Source: BAIKAL-G1 sp943369525
GTDB taxonomy: Bacteria > Cyanobacteriota > Cyanobacteriia > PCC-6307 > Cyanobiaceae
DNA: 64,000 nucleotides
Assembly (NCBI GenBank): GCA_943369525.1
Contig: CALRNL020000003.1
Location: 186,001-250,000 of the forward strand
Reading direction: 5' to 3'
The number at the start of each line of letters is the position of its first letter. Positions within the stretch are counted from its first letter, which is position 1. A program made the position numbers and the translations under genes. Below, piece after piece: positions 26,247 to 35,290 of the stretch. The notes below the pieces were generated by a model, which saw only the letters and a program-made list of their open reading frames with translations, had not been told where the DNA came from and did no database searches.

Positions 26247-27836
26247 ATGCGCGCCCTTCGTCTTGTTGGTTCTCCCCTGCTGTTCCTTGCTGCAGGCGCT
26301 GCCCAGGCCGCACCGTTGAACTTGCCTGACGTCAAGCACTACGCCAGTGCGGAGCAGGTCACCAGCATCTCCCAATTCTCAGATGTGCAACCCACAGATT
26401 GGGCCTATCAAGCCCTCTCCACTTTGGTGGAGCGCTACGGCTGCGTGGCGGGCTATCCCAACGGCACCTTCGCTGGCAAAAAGCCGCTCACCCGTTTTGA
26501 GGCGGCCGCCCTGCTGAACGCCTGCCTAGATCGCGTTACGGAAGTGACCGATCAGCTCAAGAAGCTAACCAAAGAGTTTGAAAAGGAACTGGCGATCCTC
26601 AAGGGCCGGGTCGATGGGATCGAGGCCCGCGTAGGCAGTCTGGAAGCCAGTCAATTTTCGACCACGACCAAGCTGTCGGGTCTTGCCACCTTCGTGATCG
26701 GGGCGAACGCGTTCAGTGGCAGTGCCATCAATACGGGTGCCAATACCGTCAATCGTCGCACCGGCTCAGCCGTTGCCCTGCCCAATGGCACCACCTTCAA
26801 CTATGACTTGCAGTTAAGTCTTGATACCAGCTTTGACGGCAAAGATCTCCTGCGCACCCTGCTACGGGCAGGCAACTTCGGTTCGAGCGTGTTTGGCGGT
26901 GAGCCCCATTCGCTGGCGCTCTCAACCCTGGAAGTGGCCTTTGAAGAAGATGCTGGGCCTAATATTGTAGGCATCGACAAGCTGTTCTATCAGCGTCCCC
27001 TCGGTAATGGCTTTACGGCCACCATCGGTCCTCGCGTCGGGCAGGAAGACATGCTGGCCCTGTGGCCCAGTGTTTATCCCTCGGACTCCATCTTGAACGT
27101 GATGACCGTTAATGGGGCTCCGGCGGCCTACAGCAAGAACCTTGGGGCCGGTGCTGGTCTTTGGTGGCAAAAGAATGGTTACAGCGTTAGTGCGAATTAC
27201 GTGTCAGGCCAGGGCCAAATTGGCACCGTTGGCAATCCTTCCTCCACAACGGGCGGGATTGGCACCAAAAGTGCGGGAGCCACAGGTAGCGTTCAGTTGG
27301 CCTACGCCGCTGAACAGTGGGGACTAGCGGCGATCTGGAGCTATGTTCAACCGGAAACCCAATTTGTGCCCGGAACAACTCCCTTTACCCACTCCGCGAT
27401 TGACCACAATCCCAATGCCAGCACCAATGCCTTTGGTCTGAGTGGCTTCTGGCAACCTCTAAAGAGTGGCTGGCTGCCTTCCCTCAGCCTGGGCTGGGGC
27501 ATCAATGGCACCGCCTTCAATCCGAGCCCTGCCGCCGGCAGCCTCAGCACCAGCCAATCCTGGATGGTGGGCCTGCAGTGGACCGATGTTTTTGCTAAGG
27601 GCAATGACTTTGGCATGGCCGTTGCCCAGCCCGTGTTTGCTACCGCATTAACTGGATCAGCCGCACCAGACGATGGCAACTTTGTCTGGGAGTGGTGGTA
27701 CAAGGTCCAGGTGTCGGATCACATCACAGTGACCCCGGCACTAATTTACCTGAGCCGCCCCCTAGGTCAAAGCACCCCCGCTGGCCAAACCTTCAGCCAG
27801 TTCGGGGGGTTGGTTAAAACGACTTTCAAATTCTGA
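26247..27836 (+). CDS. SLH-domain outer-membrane porin (cyanobacterial OprB/SomA-type)
   Basis: 529 residues. The signal peptide is MRALRLVGSPLLFLAAGAAQA. An SLH domain follows at about 45-105 (FSDVQPTDWAYQALSTLVERYGC, GYPNGTF, LTRFEAAALLNAC) that binds the peptidoglycan. A short coiled coil comes next (EVTDQLKKLTKEFEKELAIL). The rest is an OprB-like 16-stranded beta barrel ending in the aromatic KTTFKF, the outer-membrane signature. Such porins are the main outer-membrane channels of cyanobacteria for ions and small solutes, and some are annotated as iron-uptake porins. The gene is intact and stands alone. Confidence 0.93.
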   Translation: MRALRLVGSPLLFLAAGAAQAAPLNLPDVKHYASAEQVTSISQFSDVQPTDWAYQALSTLVERYGCVAGYPNGTFAGKKPLTRFEAAALLNACLDRVTEVTDQLKKLTKEFEKELAILKGRVDGIEARVGSLEASQFSTTTKLSGLATFVIGANAFSGSAINTGANTVNRRTGSAVALPNGTTFNYDLQLSLDTSFDGKDLLRTLLRAGNFGSSVFGGEPHSLALSTLEVAFEEDAGPNIVGIDKLFYQRPLGNGFTATIGPRVGQEDMLALWPSVYPSDSILNVMTVNGAPAAYSKNLGAGAGLWWQKNGYSVSANYVSGQGQIGTVGNPSSTTGGIGTKSAGATGSVQLAYAAEQWGLAAIWSYVQPETQFVPGTTPFTHSAIDHNPNASTNAFGLSGFWQPLKSGWLPSLSLGWGINGTAFNPSPAAGSLSTSQSWMVGLQWTDVFAKGNDFGMAVAQPVFATALTGSAAPDDGNFVWEWWYKVQVSDHITVTPALIYLSRPLGQSTPAGQTFSQFGGLVKTTFKF

Positions 27837-27839
27837 CCC

Positions 27840-28094
27840 CTAGGGCTTTGCTTCCGGGGATGGGGTCGGTTTGGTTGGGGCCTGTGGTGGGGATTCATGG
27901 TGAGGGCGCGGCCGCGCTGGTTTGCGGTAGGACCCGGAGCCCCCCCCACCGCAGGCCAGCAGCTTGGTGGCTTCTGCCCATGGCGCAATAGGGGCAGCGC
28001 CGCTGGCTTGGCTGGCCTGGGCAGGGCATTGGGCTAGGCAGCCCACCATGAGGGCGATCCAGCTGGCCTGGCTCACGACGTTGTGAATGGTCAT
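27840..28094 (-). CDS. Small predicted secreted protein, unknown
   Basis: 84 residues from the ATG at 28092-28094. The N-terminus MTIHNVVSQASWIALMVG with a following AQA is a plausible signal peptide. The mature part contains CGGGGSGSYRKPARPRP and a Pro/Lys-rich tail. It is convergent with the porin gene, the stops being four bases apart. I do not recognise a family. It could also be a chance frame in a GC-rich region. Confidence 0.4.
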   Translation of the reverse strand: MTIHNVVSQASWIALMVGCLAQCPAQASQASGAAPIAPWAEATKLLACGGGGSGSYRKPARPRPHHESPPQAPTKPTPSPEAKP

Positions 28095-28798
28095 CCCAGC
28101 TAGTTTAGTGATCTTCAGGCTAGTTCTTCCTGTCAAGCCTGGCAATCAGGTGCTCCGAATCGTCATTTTTTGTTTACGAGTATCTGGCCTTAATTTTGGG
28201 GATTCATTTCCAGTCTGCAGGTCCTATCTGTTCCCATGCCATGGCCCCAGTTGCCAGGCCGCCGGGCCTGGTTGGTTTTCGAACATGGCGCCTTGAACGG
28301 CCATCGGTGGCTCCATGGCTTGGCCTGGCTCGATACCGGCAAGGGATTAGGGGCATCCACTCCATTGTAAACGGTGGGGTGGCTAATCAAACCGATGGGT
28401 CTGTCCGAATGGGAGCTAATGGCTTGGACTAATTGCTTGGACTAATTGCTTGGGCTTGGGGCCTGGGTCCAGTGGCGACCATGGCGCGACTCCCCGGGGC
28501 CGGCTGGATGGCCCGCCGTTCTAAAATCTTCCCCAACCCAAGCCCAAGGGCGATTGAGTAGGCCCGGCCGGCATGGGTTGACTCCCTTTAGTGTTTGCAT
28601 ACGCCAACGCAGGCCTAATTCAGGCGGCACGATTGCGGCATCCCTGCGGCCCATTCGTTTCCGGTCGTTGGCCATGCGGCTAGGCAAGCCTGGCCCCTGC
28701 AATCGTTGCGGATGGTGAATTGCGTCCTTGCCTCCCTGCCCGCTTCACCCCATTCCGGCATCGGCATCCCCAGTCAATCGTCCCGGAGTCCATTTGCG
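28095..28798. other. Long intergenic stretch with a short tandem repeat
   Basis: About 700 bases in which I see no convincing gene on either strand. A 13-base tandem repeat GCTTGGACTAATT occurs twice at 28422-28447, followed by GCTTGGG. The stretch 28470-28700 is GC-rich with no consistent codon pattern. Confidence 0.5.
28422..28447. repeat. 13-bp perfect tandem repeat x 2
   Basis: GCTTGGACTAATT at 28422-28434 is repeated exactly at 28435-28447 and begins a third time as GCTTGGG. It lies in a gene-free region. Confidence 0.8.
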
Positions 28799-29122
28799 AT
28801 GAGGTCTATGGATCAGCACGTCCTGCGCCCCCATGGCCCGCCGAAGCCGCTGGCGCCGCTTCCCTTTCCCCAATCGTCAGAGGCGGCTGGAGCCGCCCGG
28901 GCGAGCGTCGCCAGCGCCTTGGTTCCAGCGGACGCTGACCTGGGGGACCTGGCAGCGCAAGCCCCGGCCATCAGCGTTGAGTCCTCGGAAGCGTCGCCCC
29001 ATTGTTTCCTCGTTTGCATCGGCTGCGGGCTGGAGCGCTCGCTCCTGTTACCCATGCCAGCCCATGACTTTCAGGCCGCCATGGGCTCCTTTGCCTCCAG
29101 CCATCGCGCCTGCCATCGTTGA
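28799..29122 (+). CDS. Hypothetical small protein with Cys/His-rich C-terminus
   Basis: 107 residues from an ATG preceded by GGAG at eleven bases. The first 70 residues are Pro/Ala-rich. The C-terminus has HCFLVCIGCGLE, then AHDFQAA and SSHRACHR, a Cys/His spacing that could bind zinc. I do not recognise the family. It is flanked by non-coding sequence and a convergent gene. It may be a real small protein or a chance frame. Confidence 0.3.
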   Translation: MRSMDQHVLRPHGPPKPLAPLPFPQSSEAAGAARASVASALVPADADLGDLAAQAPAISVESSEASPHCFLVCIGCGLERSLLLPMPAHDFQAAMGSFASSHRACHR

Positions 29123-29185
29123 CAGGGCGCCCTGGCCAGCAACGATGCGTTTGGGGCACCGTTGCCGCCCAGGGGTTGGCGTGGA

Positions 29186-29857
29186 TCAACCCCCTTGGGC
29201 TCCCGCTGCATTGGAGGCCATAAGGCGGCATCGCATCAACGCCAGGGCCTCATCGGGCAACCCTAGGAAGCGATCCAGCCAGCCATCGCCCGTGGGCGGC
29301 ACCGTGGCGACCCCCACCAGTAAGGTCTGGCCGTTCGCCCCAATCCGTTCCCCCTGGGCGTGGTGGCGGTTGCCCTGGACCGGTTCGGTCTGCAAGCGCG
29401 TCTGCACGATCAAGGCGGGGGCTTGGTAGAGCCCCGCCAGGGAAAAGTAAAAGCGGGAGCGAAACTCCAGTTGAACTTCGCCACTGCTGGGGTGCCAGTG
29501 GCCCTGGAGCTGCTCCGGCTCGATGGTGATCGTCAGGCCCGGCGGTAGCGGCAGGCCGAGAACGCGGGTATTGCGCCAGCTGAGGGGGGGAATCGAAAGG
29601 TGGGCTGGATCGAATGCCACGGTCTGCCAGCCCCCCCCAGCCAAGGGGCCGAGACTGGCCGCGCCGCCACCGCCGCGGGCGTCATAGCGAAAGTGTGGGT
29701 AGGCCCCAATGGCCAGGCCGCAGCCGGACCCGGTGATCAGGTGCAGGTTGGCCAGGCTTGGTTGGGGCAGTTGGAGGGATTCAACTCCGCCAGGGGTGCC
29801 TGGCGTGGGTTGTAGGGCCCGGCCAGCTTCGTTGGTTACAGGTCTGCTTAGGGCCAA
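29186..29857 (-). CDS. Conserved-looking protein of unknown function, next to tpsB
   Basis: 223 residues, no signal peptide or membrane helix. It looks like a beta-rich single domain: SLANLHLITGSGCGLAIGAYPHF, then FDPAHLSIPPLSWRNTRVLG, GLTITIEPEQLQG and FRSRFYFSLAGLYQAPALIV (each about 20 residues). The pattern of alternating hydrophobic strands and the coherent codon use argue that it is real. I do not recognise a family. It lies 21 bases downstream of tpsB on the same strand, so it is probably cotranscribed with the secretion transporter. Confidence 0.6.
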   Translation of the reverse strand: MALSRPVTNEAGRALQPTPGTPGGVESLQLPQPSLANLHLITGSGCGLAIGAYPHFRYDARGGGGAASLGPLAGGGWQTVAFDPAHLSIPPLSWRNTRVLGLPLPPGLTITIEPEQLQGHWHPSSGEVQLEFRSRFYFSLAGLYQAPALIVQTRLQTEPVQGNRHHAQGERIGANGQTLLVGVATVPPTGDGWLDRFLGLPDEALALMRCRLMASNAAGAQGG

Positions 29858-29878
29858 CCTGGCGCTATTTCGATACCG

Positions 29879-31570
29879 TTAAAAACGATATTGAATTTTG
29901 GTGTAAAGGCCATTGCCCAGTAGCCAATTGTTCCAATAGCCAGGATTATTCTCGGCACTGAATTGATTGACCCAGCCCAATTCGAACAGCCATTGGTTGC
30001 TGGCAATCCAACGTGCTAGTATACCTCCCGAACCGATCCCATCACTGAAGCCAATGGATTGGCCCAGCACAACCCGGTTGCTGCTGACATTGCCATAGCC
30101 GATAAAGGGCACGAGTTGGACGGCTTGCTTGCGCTGCTGCCAGAGGCTCCAGGCCAATTCTGCCGTGGCAAGGTAGCCGCTATCGCCGCTAATTAACTGG
30201 CCGGGCAGGCCCCGCAACCCGTTGTCGCTGCCGAGGGTAAATCCCAATTCGGAGGGAAGGGGATTTTCAGCAATCTGGCCAGCCCCACGCAGGTTAAATT
30301 GCACCCTAGGCAGGATCAATGCGGCCAGATTTACGCTGCCGCCGTAGGCCCTGGCCGAGCCTGGCACGATGCCCAGGGAGCCCAGCGAGTCCAGGTGGGA
30401 CGCGTCGGAGAGTCCGGCGATTCCCTGCAGAACATAGACATTGGTGCTCCAAGCCAGCTTATCGGTAAAGCCCGAGGTTCCGAGGCCGAAGCGGCCATAG
30501 CCGGAGCTATACCAGCTGTTGCTGAATAGGTCGAGTAGGGGGTAGGTTTGGCCGGATAAATAGCTGTCATTGCGGTTGATGCTCAGGCCGGCAAAGCCAT
30601 ACCAGCGCTGGCTTAAGGTTTCTTTGATGGTCCATTCGACTTGACCATAGCCTTGAAGCTGGCGATAGGAGGCGTTTTGGAGCAGGCCTGAAAGTTCAAC
30701 TAGGTTGCGGTGGCTATATCCAAACGAGGCGGAAACTTGTAGGCGGCTGTTCAGTGGGTAGGAATAGCTAATTGAGCCAAGGATGGTGCCTAGTTCCGGG
30801 GTGCGGGTGCCGTTGGCTTCGGCATAAAGAAAGAGGTTGTCGCCATACTTGAAGAGCCTATTCCTTGAGAGCAAGGCTGTGGCGCGAGCCTCGCCGGTCC
30901 CATTGTTGCCGTCGTTGCGCAGGGCTATCTCGCCTTCCGTTTTTGCTGGGAGCTCCTCTACCTTGAGGGTCAATACCGCCAGGGTGGCATCACTGCCCAG
31001 GCGATTGATCGCGGCTTTCACCTGCCCCACGCCGGGGAAACGTCGCAATTGGTTGAGTTGGGCCTGCAGGCTTGGCAGGTGCAGGACTTGCCCCTGCAGG
31101 GTTCTGACCAGGGGTTTGAGCCGTTTGCTCAGCTTTGGGTTGTCGCTCGAGATCCTCACTTCGGCAATGCGGCCTTCCACCACCTGGAGGCTGAATTGCC
31201 CTCGATCACGATTGGCATAGACGCGGGTGTTGATATAGCCATCGCTGATAAAGCGCGCAGTGAGGGCAGCGGCGCAGGCTTGAAGGGTGCTGGCGGCGTT
31301 GCCGGTAGCGCAAGCCTTCAACAGTGTCTCCAGCTCCCTTGGGCCGAAGTGGTGATTTCCCTCGACGTTGGGCAGCTTCGCCCCCTCCTGGGGTTTGGCC
31401 GGGTTGGGCTGCTGTTTTGGGCCCTCGGGAACCTCGCTTGGCTGGCCTTCCCATCCCTGAATCGGCGGCTCCTTGGATCCAGGCCTGGGTCGTTGCAAGG
31501 GGCTGGCTTCTGGCAGTCGAACCGGCCCTGGTTGCAGCGGTGGGGCCACCAATTGGGCAAGGGGCAGCAT
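29879..31570 (-). CDS. Two-partner secretion transporter (TpsB, ShlB/FhaC/HecB family)
   Basis: 563 residues. After a Pro-rich N-terminus of about 65 residues comes a POTRA domain (about 70-145, with GYINTRVYAN and VVEGRIAEVRI). A second POTRA-like part follows to about 215. The rest is a 16-strand barrel of ShlB type, with LRGLPG near residue 465 and a C-terminal YTKIQYRF. TpsB proteins sit in the outer membrane and export one TpsA partner. Here the partner is the divergent gene at 31741. No signal peptide is visible: the N-terminus is MLPLAQLVAPPLQPG and an in-frame TAA lies nine bases upstream. Either the start annotation hides a frameshift or the signal has been lost. Confidence 0.9.
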   Translation of the reverse strand: MLPLAQLVAPPLQPGPVRLPEASPLQRPRPGSKEPPIQGWEGQPSEVPEGPKQQPNPAKPQEGAKLPNVEGNHHFGPRELETLLKACATGNAASTLQACAAALTARFISDGYINTRVYANRDRGQFSLQVVEGRIAEVRISSDNPKLSKRLKPLVRTLQGQVLHLPSLQAQLNQLRRFPGVGQVKAAINRLGSDATLAVLTLKVEELPAKTEGEIALRNDGNNGTGEARATALLSRNRLFKYGDNLFLYAEANGTRTPELGTILGSISYSYPLNSRLQVSASFGYSHRNLVELSGLLQNASYRQLQGYGQVEWTIKETLSQRWYGFAGLSINRNDSYLSGQTYPLLDLFSNSWYSSGYGRFGLGTSGFTDKLAWSTNVYVLQGIAGLSDASHLDSLGSLGIVPGSARAYGGSVNLAALILPRVQFNLRGAGQIAENPLPSELGFTLGSDNGLRGLPGQLISGDSGYLATAELAWSLWQQRKQAVQLVPFIGYGNVSSNRVVLGQSIGFSDGIGSGGILARWIASNQWLFELGWVNQFSAENNPGYWNNWLLGNGLYTKIQYRF

Positions 31571-31712
31571 GAGAATTTAGGAATTAGGGCCATTATTGCC
31601 CCATAGATACTGCAAAAGGGCAGGCCATCCCGGTGCTGTGCCTAGTTTTTGATTCCCGCAAGGGTTGCAATTGTGGCCACCTAGGTTTCGTTGGGGCCTG
31701 GTACGGGCAGAA

Positions 31713-31730
31713 TGCTGCAAAATTGCAGCA
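31713..31730. promoter_or_regulatory. Perfect 8+2+8 inverted repeat upstream of tpsA-CHAT
   Basis: TGCTGCAA (31713-31720), two A, then TTGCAGCA (31723-31730). It lies ten bases before the ATG at 31741, where a ribosome site would be expected, and inside the shared tpsB/tpsA-CHAT upstream region. It could be an operator for a dimeric regulator or a short RNA hairpin controlling translation. Confidence 0.5.
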
Positions 31731-31740
31731 CACTGCGGTC

Positions 31741-34700
31741 ATGGCAGCAAGCGCCTGGGCCCACTCCTATCCCTGGCGCAGGCTTCCACCGCCATGGCCC
31801 ATGCTCCTGGGTCTGGGGCTGGGTCTGGGTCTGGGTCTGGCGCCAGCCCCAAGCCGGGCCCAAACGATCGAGGCCAGCCAAGGCTCCCAATCCACGGCCA
31901 CCCTTGTTACCGATACGACGACGACCCAGCCGACCAGTGCGGCCACCATTGATTATGTGATCACCGGTGGCTTGCGTACCGCTGGTAACGCCCTGTTCCA
32001 TTCCTTCTCAAAATTTGGCTTGGAGCCTGGCCAAAAGGCCACCTTTGATCTCAGGACAGCAAGCAGCACGACCACTGCCATCTGGGCTCGGATTTTATCT
32101 GGTTCCCAAAGCAAGCTCGATGGCAGCATTGATGTGCGTTCACTATTGGGTAACAACGTTGACCTAACGCTTGTCAATCCTTTTGGGTTTGTGCTTGGCA
32201 CGGGTTTTAACACGAATGGTATTAATACCCTGGCCTTGGTTGCGGCCCCCCAGGTGTTTGCGCAGGTGATCACTGGGAATGCCTATGTTGATTTGCTATC
32301 AACGGCGTCCCCGTCAGCATTGACATCGGCTGTGAGGTTGGCTGGCGGTGCCTACTCAACCCAAGCAGAGCTGGGTCAGTCATCTATTACCTACGCCGCC
32401 AATTCCTTGGCCCTAAAGCAGCTTAATCTGATGGCGGCAAAAATTGTTTTCACGCCAACTAGTCTGCTGAAAACGGATAGCCTTCGAATTGTGGCGCCCT
32501 GGTTTCTTGGTGGTGTCAATTATGGGTCGGGTGGTGCAGGCTTGGCCAGCATGACCTTTGGTATTTATGCGCCTACGGGCGGCACTTTCGGCTATTCATA
32601 CACTCAGAATGATTCGCTTGCCGCAGTTGCCGGCCCGGCTGACTCTGCCCATTTTCTGTTAGAGCGCGATAGTCTCTATACCGCTGCCACAGGCCCTAAG
32701 GCCTTGGATCCTGGGGCTGTTCACTTCAGTGGGGCGATTGCGCCTTGGTCAGCCAGTACGCTGAATACCTCCTTGGTGGCCCGTCAGGCTTTTATCGCAC
32801 TGCAGCCCATTGCCTCGGGCTTCACATCTCCATTCGGTGAGTATGCAACGACTGACCTGGGTTCTATCCCTGCTGTTGCTGGGAATGCGGGCTTTGCCGT
32901 TGTCGTCAAGGTCGATCCTGCCGTAGGAGCCTATCAAGCTCCTACACCAACACCCACGCCTACACCTACACCTACGCCAACGCCTACACCCACGCCCACG
33001 CCTACACCAACGCCAACGCCTACGCCAACGCCAACGCCAACGCCTACACCTACACCTACACCTACACCTACACCTACACCTACGCCTACGCCAACGCCTA
33101 CACCAACACCAACACCAACGCCAACACCAACGCCAACACCAACACCAACGCCAACACCAACACCAACACCAACACCAACACCTAGGACTGATCCAACTCC
33201 TAGGACTGATCCAACTCCTAGGCCTGATCCAATTCCTAGGACTGATCCAACTCCTAGGCCTGATCCAACTCCTAGGCCTGATCCAACTCCTAGGCCCCGT
33301 CCTTCCGCTTCAACTGATGATGGCGGCAATGGTTTTCGTCCGAGTCAGGGCCTGAGTCAGGATGCCGCTACCCTTGTGGCCGCCCTGCCCATACGCCAGT
33401 CCTCGGTAGACTCCTTGGCTCCTAGGCAGCAACGCGATGCTGCCCAACGGCCTGCCTCTTCGGGAGTGTCGTCTAGCCAAGCCAGTAGCGGCACTGGCGC
33501 AGAGATTGCGATCAGTGCCAGCAGTACGGGCGTTGCTGGCTTGGCCAGTTCCTTGCCCCAGGCCATGGCCAATCCAGCCTTGGCTGGGGCCATGGCGACT
33601 GTTTCGCTGGATGGGGCCCCCGCCCTGCAGGCCAACAGCCTGGCGACCTCTGATGCGACCAATCGCTTTAATTCGGCTGAACTCACCATTACCCAAGACA
33701 CGGCCAAGGCCCTCGGTGTGGCGGATGCGGAAGCCTTAACGCCAGCCCAATTGCAAAAGCTATTGCAAGCGGCCACCGTGTCGATGCGCACCCGTTTTTT
33801 GCGGGCCAATGGTGCGATCGCCCCAGGGCACTCCTTGCCATGGAGCGACGGGTCGTCCTTGCTGGCGGCCAAGCCCAGTGCTGCGGCGTCTGATGCTAGT
33901 GGCTTGACCAATTCCTTTGTTGGGTCTAATTATAATCCGGCCATCCTAAGTATTCGTTTTAGCGAGGCCAAGGGCCGCACCACTAATTCCACGGCTGATG
34001 CGTTTCTTGATTACACGTTAATTCCATCGGAAGGTCCGATTATCGGCCAGCGCTTAGAGTTGGTCTCCAGCCGATTCACTGGCCTGCTCAGGCAGCTCTA
34101 TGCCGGTATTTCCAGGCAGGAGGCCATTGATGGAGCGGATCGCAATTCTCCGTCCAGGCAGCTGTATGGATTGCTTTTTGGTCCGATTGAGCAGCAGCTT
34201 CGCAACCAGAAAATCACCACCCTTTTGATTGCGGCGGACCGGGGTTTGCAGGGGGTGCCTTTTGCGGCCCTGCATGATGGCCAGCAGTTCTTTGGGGATC
34301 GCTATGCCTTTTCCTTAACACCGGCCCTTTCCCTGACCGATTTGAAGCTGCAGGAAGGCACCCCTAAGCGTTTACTGACCTTCGGCGCCTCCCAGTTCAA
34401 TGACGGTTTGGCACCCCTGCCGCTGGTGCCCCAGGAGCTGGAGAAGATCTCTGCCCTGAGAACTAGCGAGGCTATGCTCAACCGCTCGTTCACGCCAAAG
34501 ACCCTGCTGGGGGCTGCCTCTGATCCGCGTTATGGCTGGATCCATGTGGCAACCCATGCTGAATTCCTGCCCGGTGGTCCATCCCAATCGCGCTTGTTTA
34601 CGGGCACGGATCCCTTGCCCCTCTCTGCCTTTGCCGATCTGCGCAAGACCAGGCAGGACCAGCCCATTGATCTCTTTACCTTGAGTGCCTGTCGCACGGC

Positions 34701-35046
34701 CCTGGGGGACTCAGACAGCGAGCTTGGTTTTGCCGGTCTTGCCATCCAGGCCGGGGCCCGCAGCGCCATTGGCACCCTTTGGTATGTGGATGATGTGGCC
34801 ACATCGGCCTATTTCATTCAGTTCTATCGCTATCTCAAGCAGGGGCTGCCAAAGGCCGAGGCCCTCCAGGCCACTCGGCGGGACTTCAGTCGCGGCAGGG
34901 TGCTGTTGTCGGGTAACAAGATTGTTGCGGCCGATGGTGAATTGTTGCTAGATCATTTGAGTGGGCCCCAGCAAAGACGGGTGGCGAGCGGGCTTGCTAA
35001 TCCCTATTTCTGGGCCGGCATTGAACTGGTTGGGTCCCCATGGTGA
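31741..35046 (+). CDS. TpsA-like exported protein with C-terminal CHAT protease domain
   Basis: 1101 residues from the ATG at 31741. A frame from 31633 is open, but the 31741 start gives a good signal peptide (MLLGLGLGLGLGLAPAPSRA). Residues about 35-150 are a TPS/haemagglutinin activity domain (GGLRTAGNALFHSF, NVDLTLVNPFGF), which the TpsB barrel recognises. Residues about 401-480 are a Pro-Thr repeat and 481-520 a Pro/Arg/Asp repeat. Residues about 745-1101 are a CHAT domain with the catalytic pair His939 (VATHAEF) and Cys984 (LSACRTA). CHAT proteins are caspase-like cysteine peptidases. The layout implies a protease displayed on or released from the cell surface. The substrate is unknown. 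Confidence 0.85.
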   Translation: MAASAWAHSYPWRRLPPPWPMLLGLGLGLGLGLAPAPSRAQTIEASQGSQSTATLVTDTTTTQPTSAATIDYVITGGLRTAGNALFHSFSKFGLEPGQKATFDLRTASSTTTAIWARILSGSQSKLDGSIDVRSLLGNNVDLTLVNPFGFVLGTGFNTNGINTLALVAAPQVFAQVITGNAYVDLLSTASPSALTSAVRLAGGAYSTQAELGQSSITYAANSLALKQLNLMAAKIVFTPTSLLKTDSLRIVAPWFLGGVNYGSGGAGLASMTFGIYAPTGGTFGYSYTQNDSLAAVAGPADSAHFLLERDSLYTAATGPKALDPGAVHFSGAIAPWSASTLNTSLVARQAFIALQPIASGFTSPFGEYATTDLGSIPAVAGNAGFAVVVKVDPAVGAYQAPTPTPTPTPTPTPTPTPTPTPTPTPTPTPTPTPTPTPTPTPTPTPTPTPTPTPTPTPTPTPTPTPTPTPTPTPTPTPTPTPRTDPTPRTDPTPRPDPIPRTDPTPRPDPTPRPDPTPRPRPSASTDDGGNGFRPSQGLSQDAATLVAALPIRQSSVDSLAPRQQRDAAQRPASSGVSSSQASSGTGAEIAISASSTGVAGLASSLPQAMANPALAGAMATVSLDGAPALQANSLATSDATNRFNSAELTITQDTAKALGVADAEALTPAQLQKLLQAATVSMRTRFLRANGAIAPGHSLPWSDGSSLLAAKPSAAASDASGLTNSFVGSNYNPAILSIRFSEAKGRTTNSTADAFLDYTLIPSEGPIIGQRLELVSSRFTGLLRQLYAGISRQEAIDGADRNSPSRQLYGLLFGPIEQQLRNQKITTLLIAADRGLQGVPFAALHDGQQFFGDRYAFSLTPALSLTDLKLQEGTPKRLLTFGASQFNDGLAPLPLVPQELEKISALRTSEAMLNRSFTPKTLLGAASDPRYGWIHVATHAEFLPGGPSQSRLFTGTDPLPLSAFADLRKTRQDQPIDLFTLSACRTALGDSDSELGFAGLAIQAGARSAIGTLWYVDDVATSAYFIQFYRYLKQGLPKAEALQATRRDFSRGRVLLSGNKIVAADGELLLDHLSGPQQRRVASGLANPYFWAGIELVGSPW
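32939..33180 (+). repeat. Hexanucleotide minisatellite encoding (Pro-Thr)n
   Basis: About 40 copies of a six-base unit (CCNACN variants) encode an uninterrupted Pro-Thr linker in the TpsA-CHAT protein, followed by related CCTAGGNCTGATCCA units to 33300. It is in frame, so copy number changes alter linker length without breaking the protein. It also explains the long minus-strand Val-Gly frame here. Confidence 0.95.
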
Positions 35047-35290
35047 GCCGGCTCCGGCGCCCCTAGGCGCTTATTTGCCAGTGCCCATATCGTTTATGCT
35101 ATTGCCGCTTCTGATGGTTAGACAGCGACCAGGCAGCCCGAGGCCATTGCCTTGCGGGCGCTGGCCCCTTGAATCCCGAGTGGATTGCTTGGGGTTTTCC
35201 ATGCCAGGTTTGCTTTCGCTTGAGGGCCGGCGCTTTCGTGCCCGGTTCCAACCCTTCCCATCGTTTTGATGGTTAGCCACGATTAATCCC

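Noticed and set aside
31633..31740. Earlier start for the TpsA-CHAT protein
   Set aside because: It would put 36 residues before the signal peptide and translate through the palindrome; the ATG at 31741 gives a normal signal peptide.
32934..33329. Minus-strand Val-Gly repeat protein and possible CRISPR-like array
   Set aside because: It is the reverse of the in-frame Pro-Thr minisatellite; units are six bases with no spacers, so it is neither a gene nor a CRISPR.
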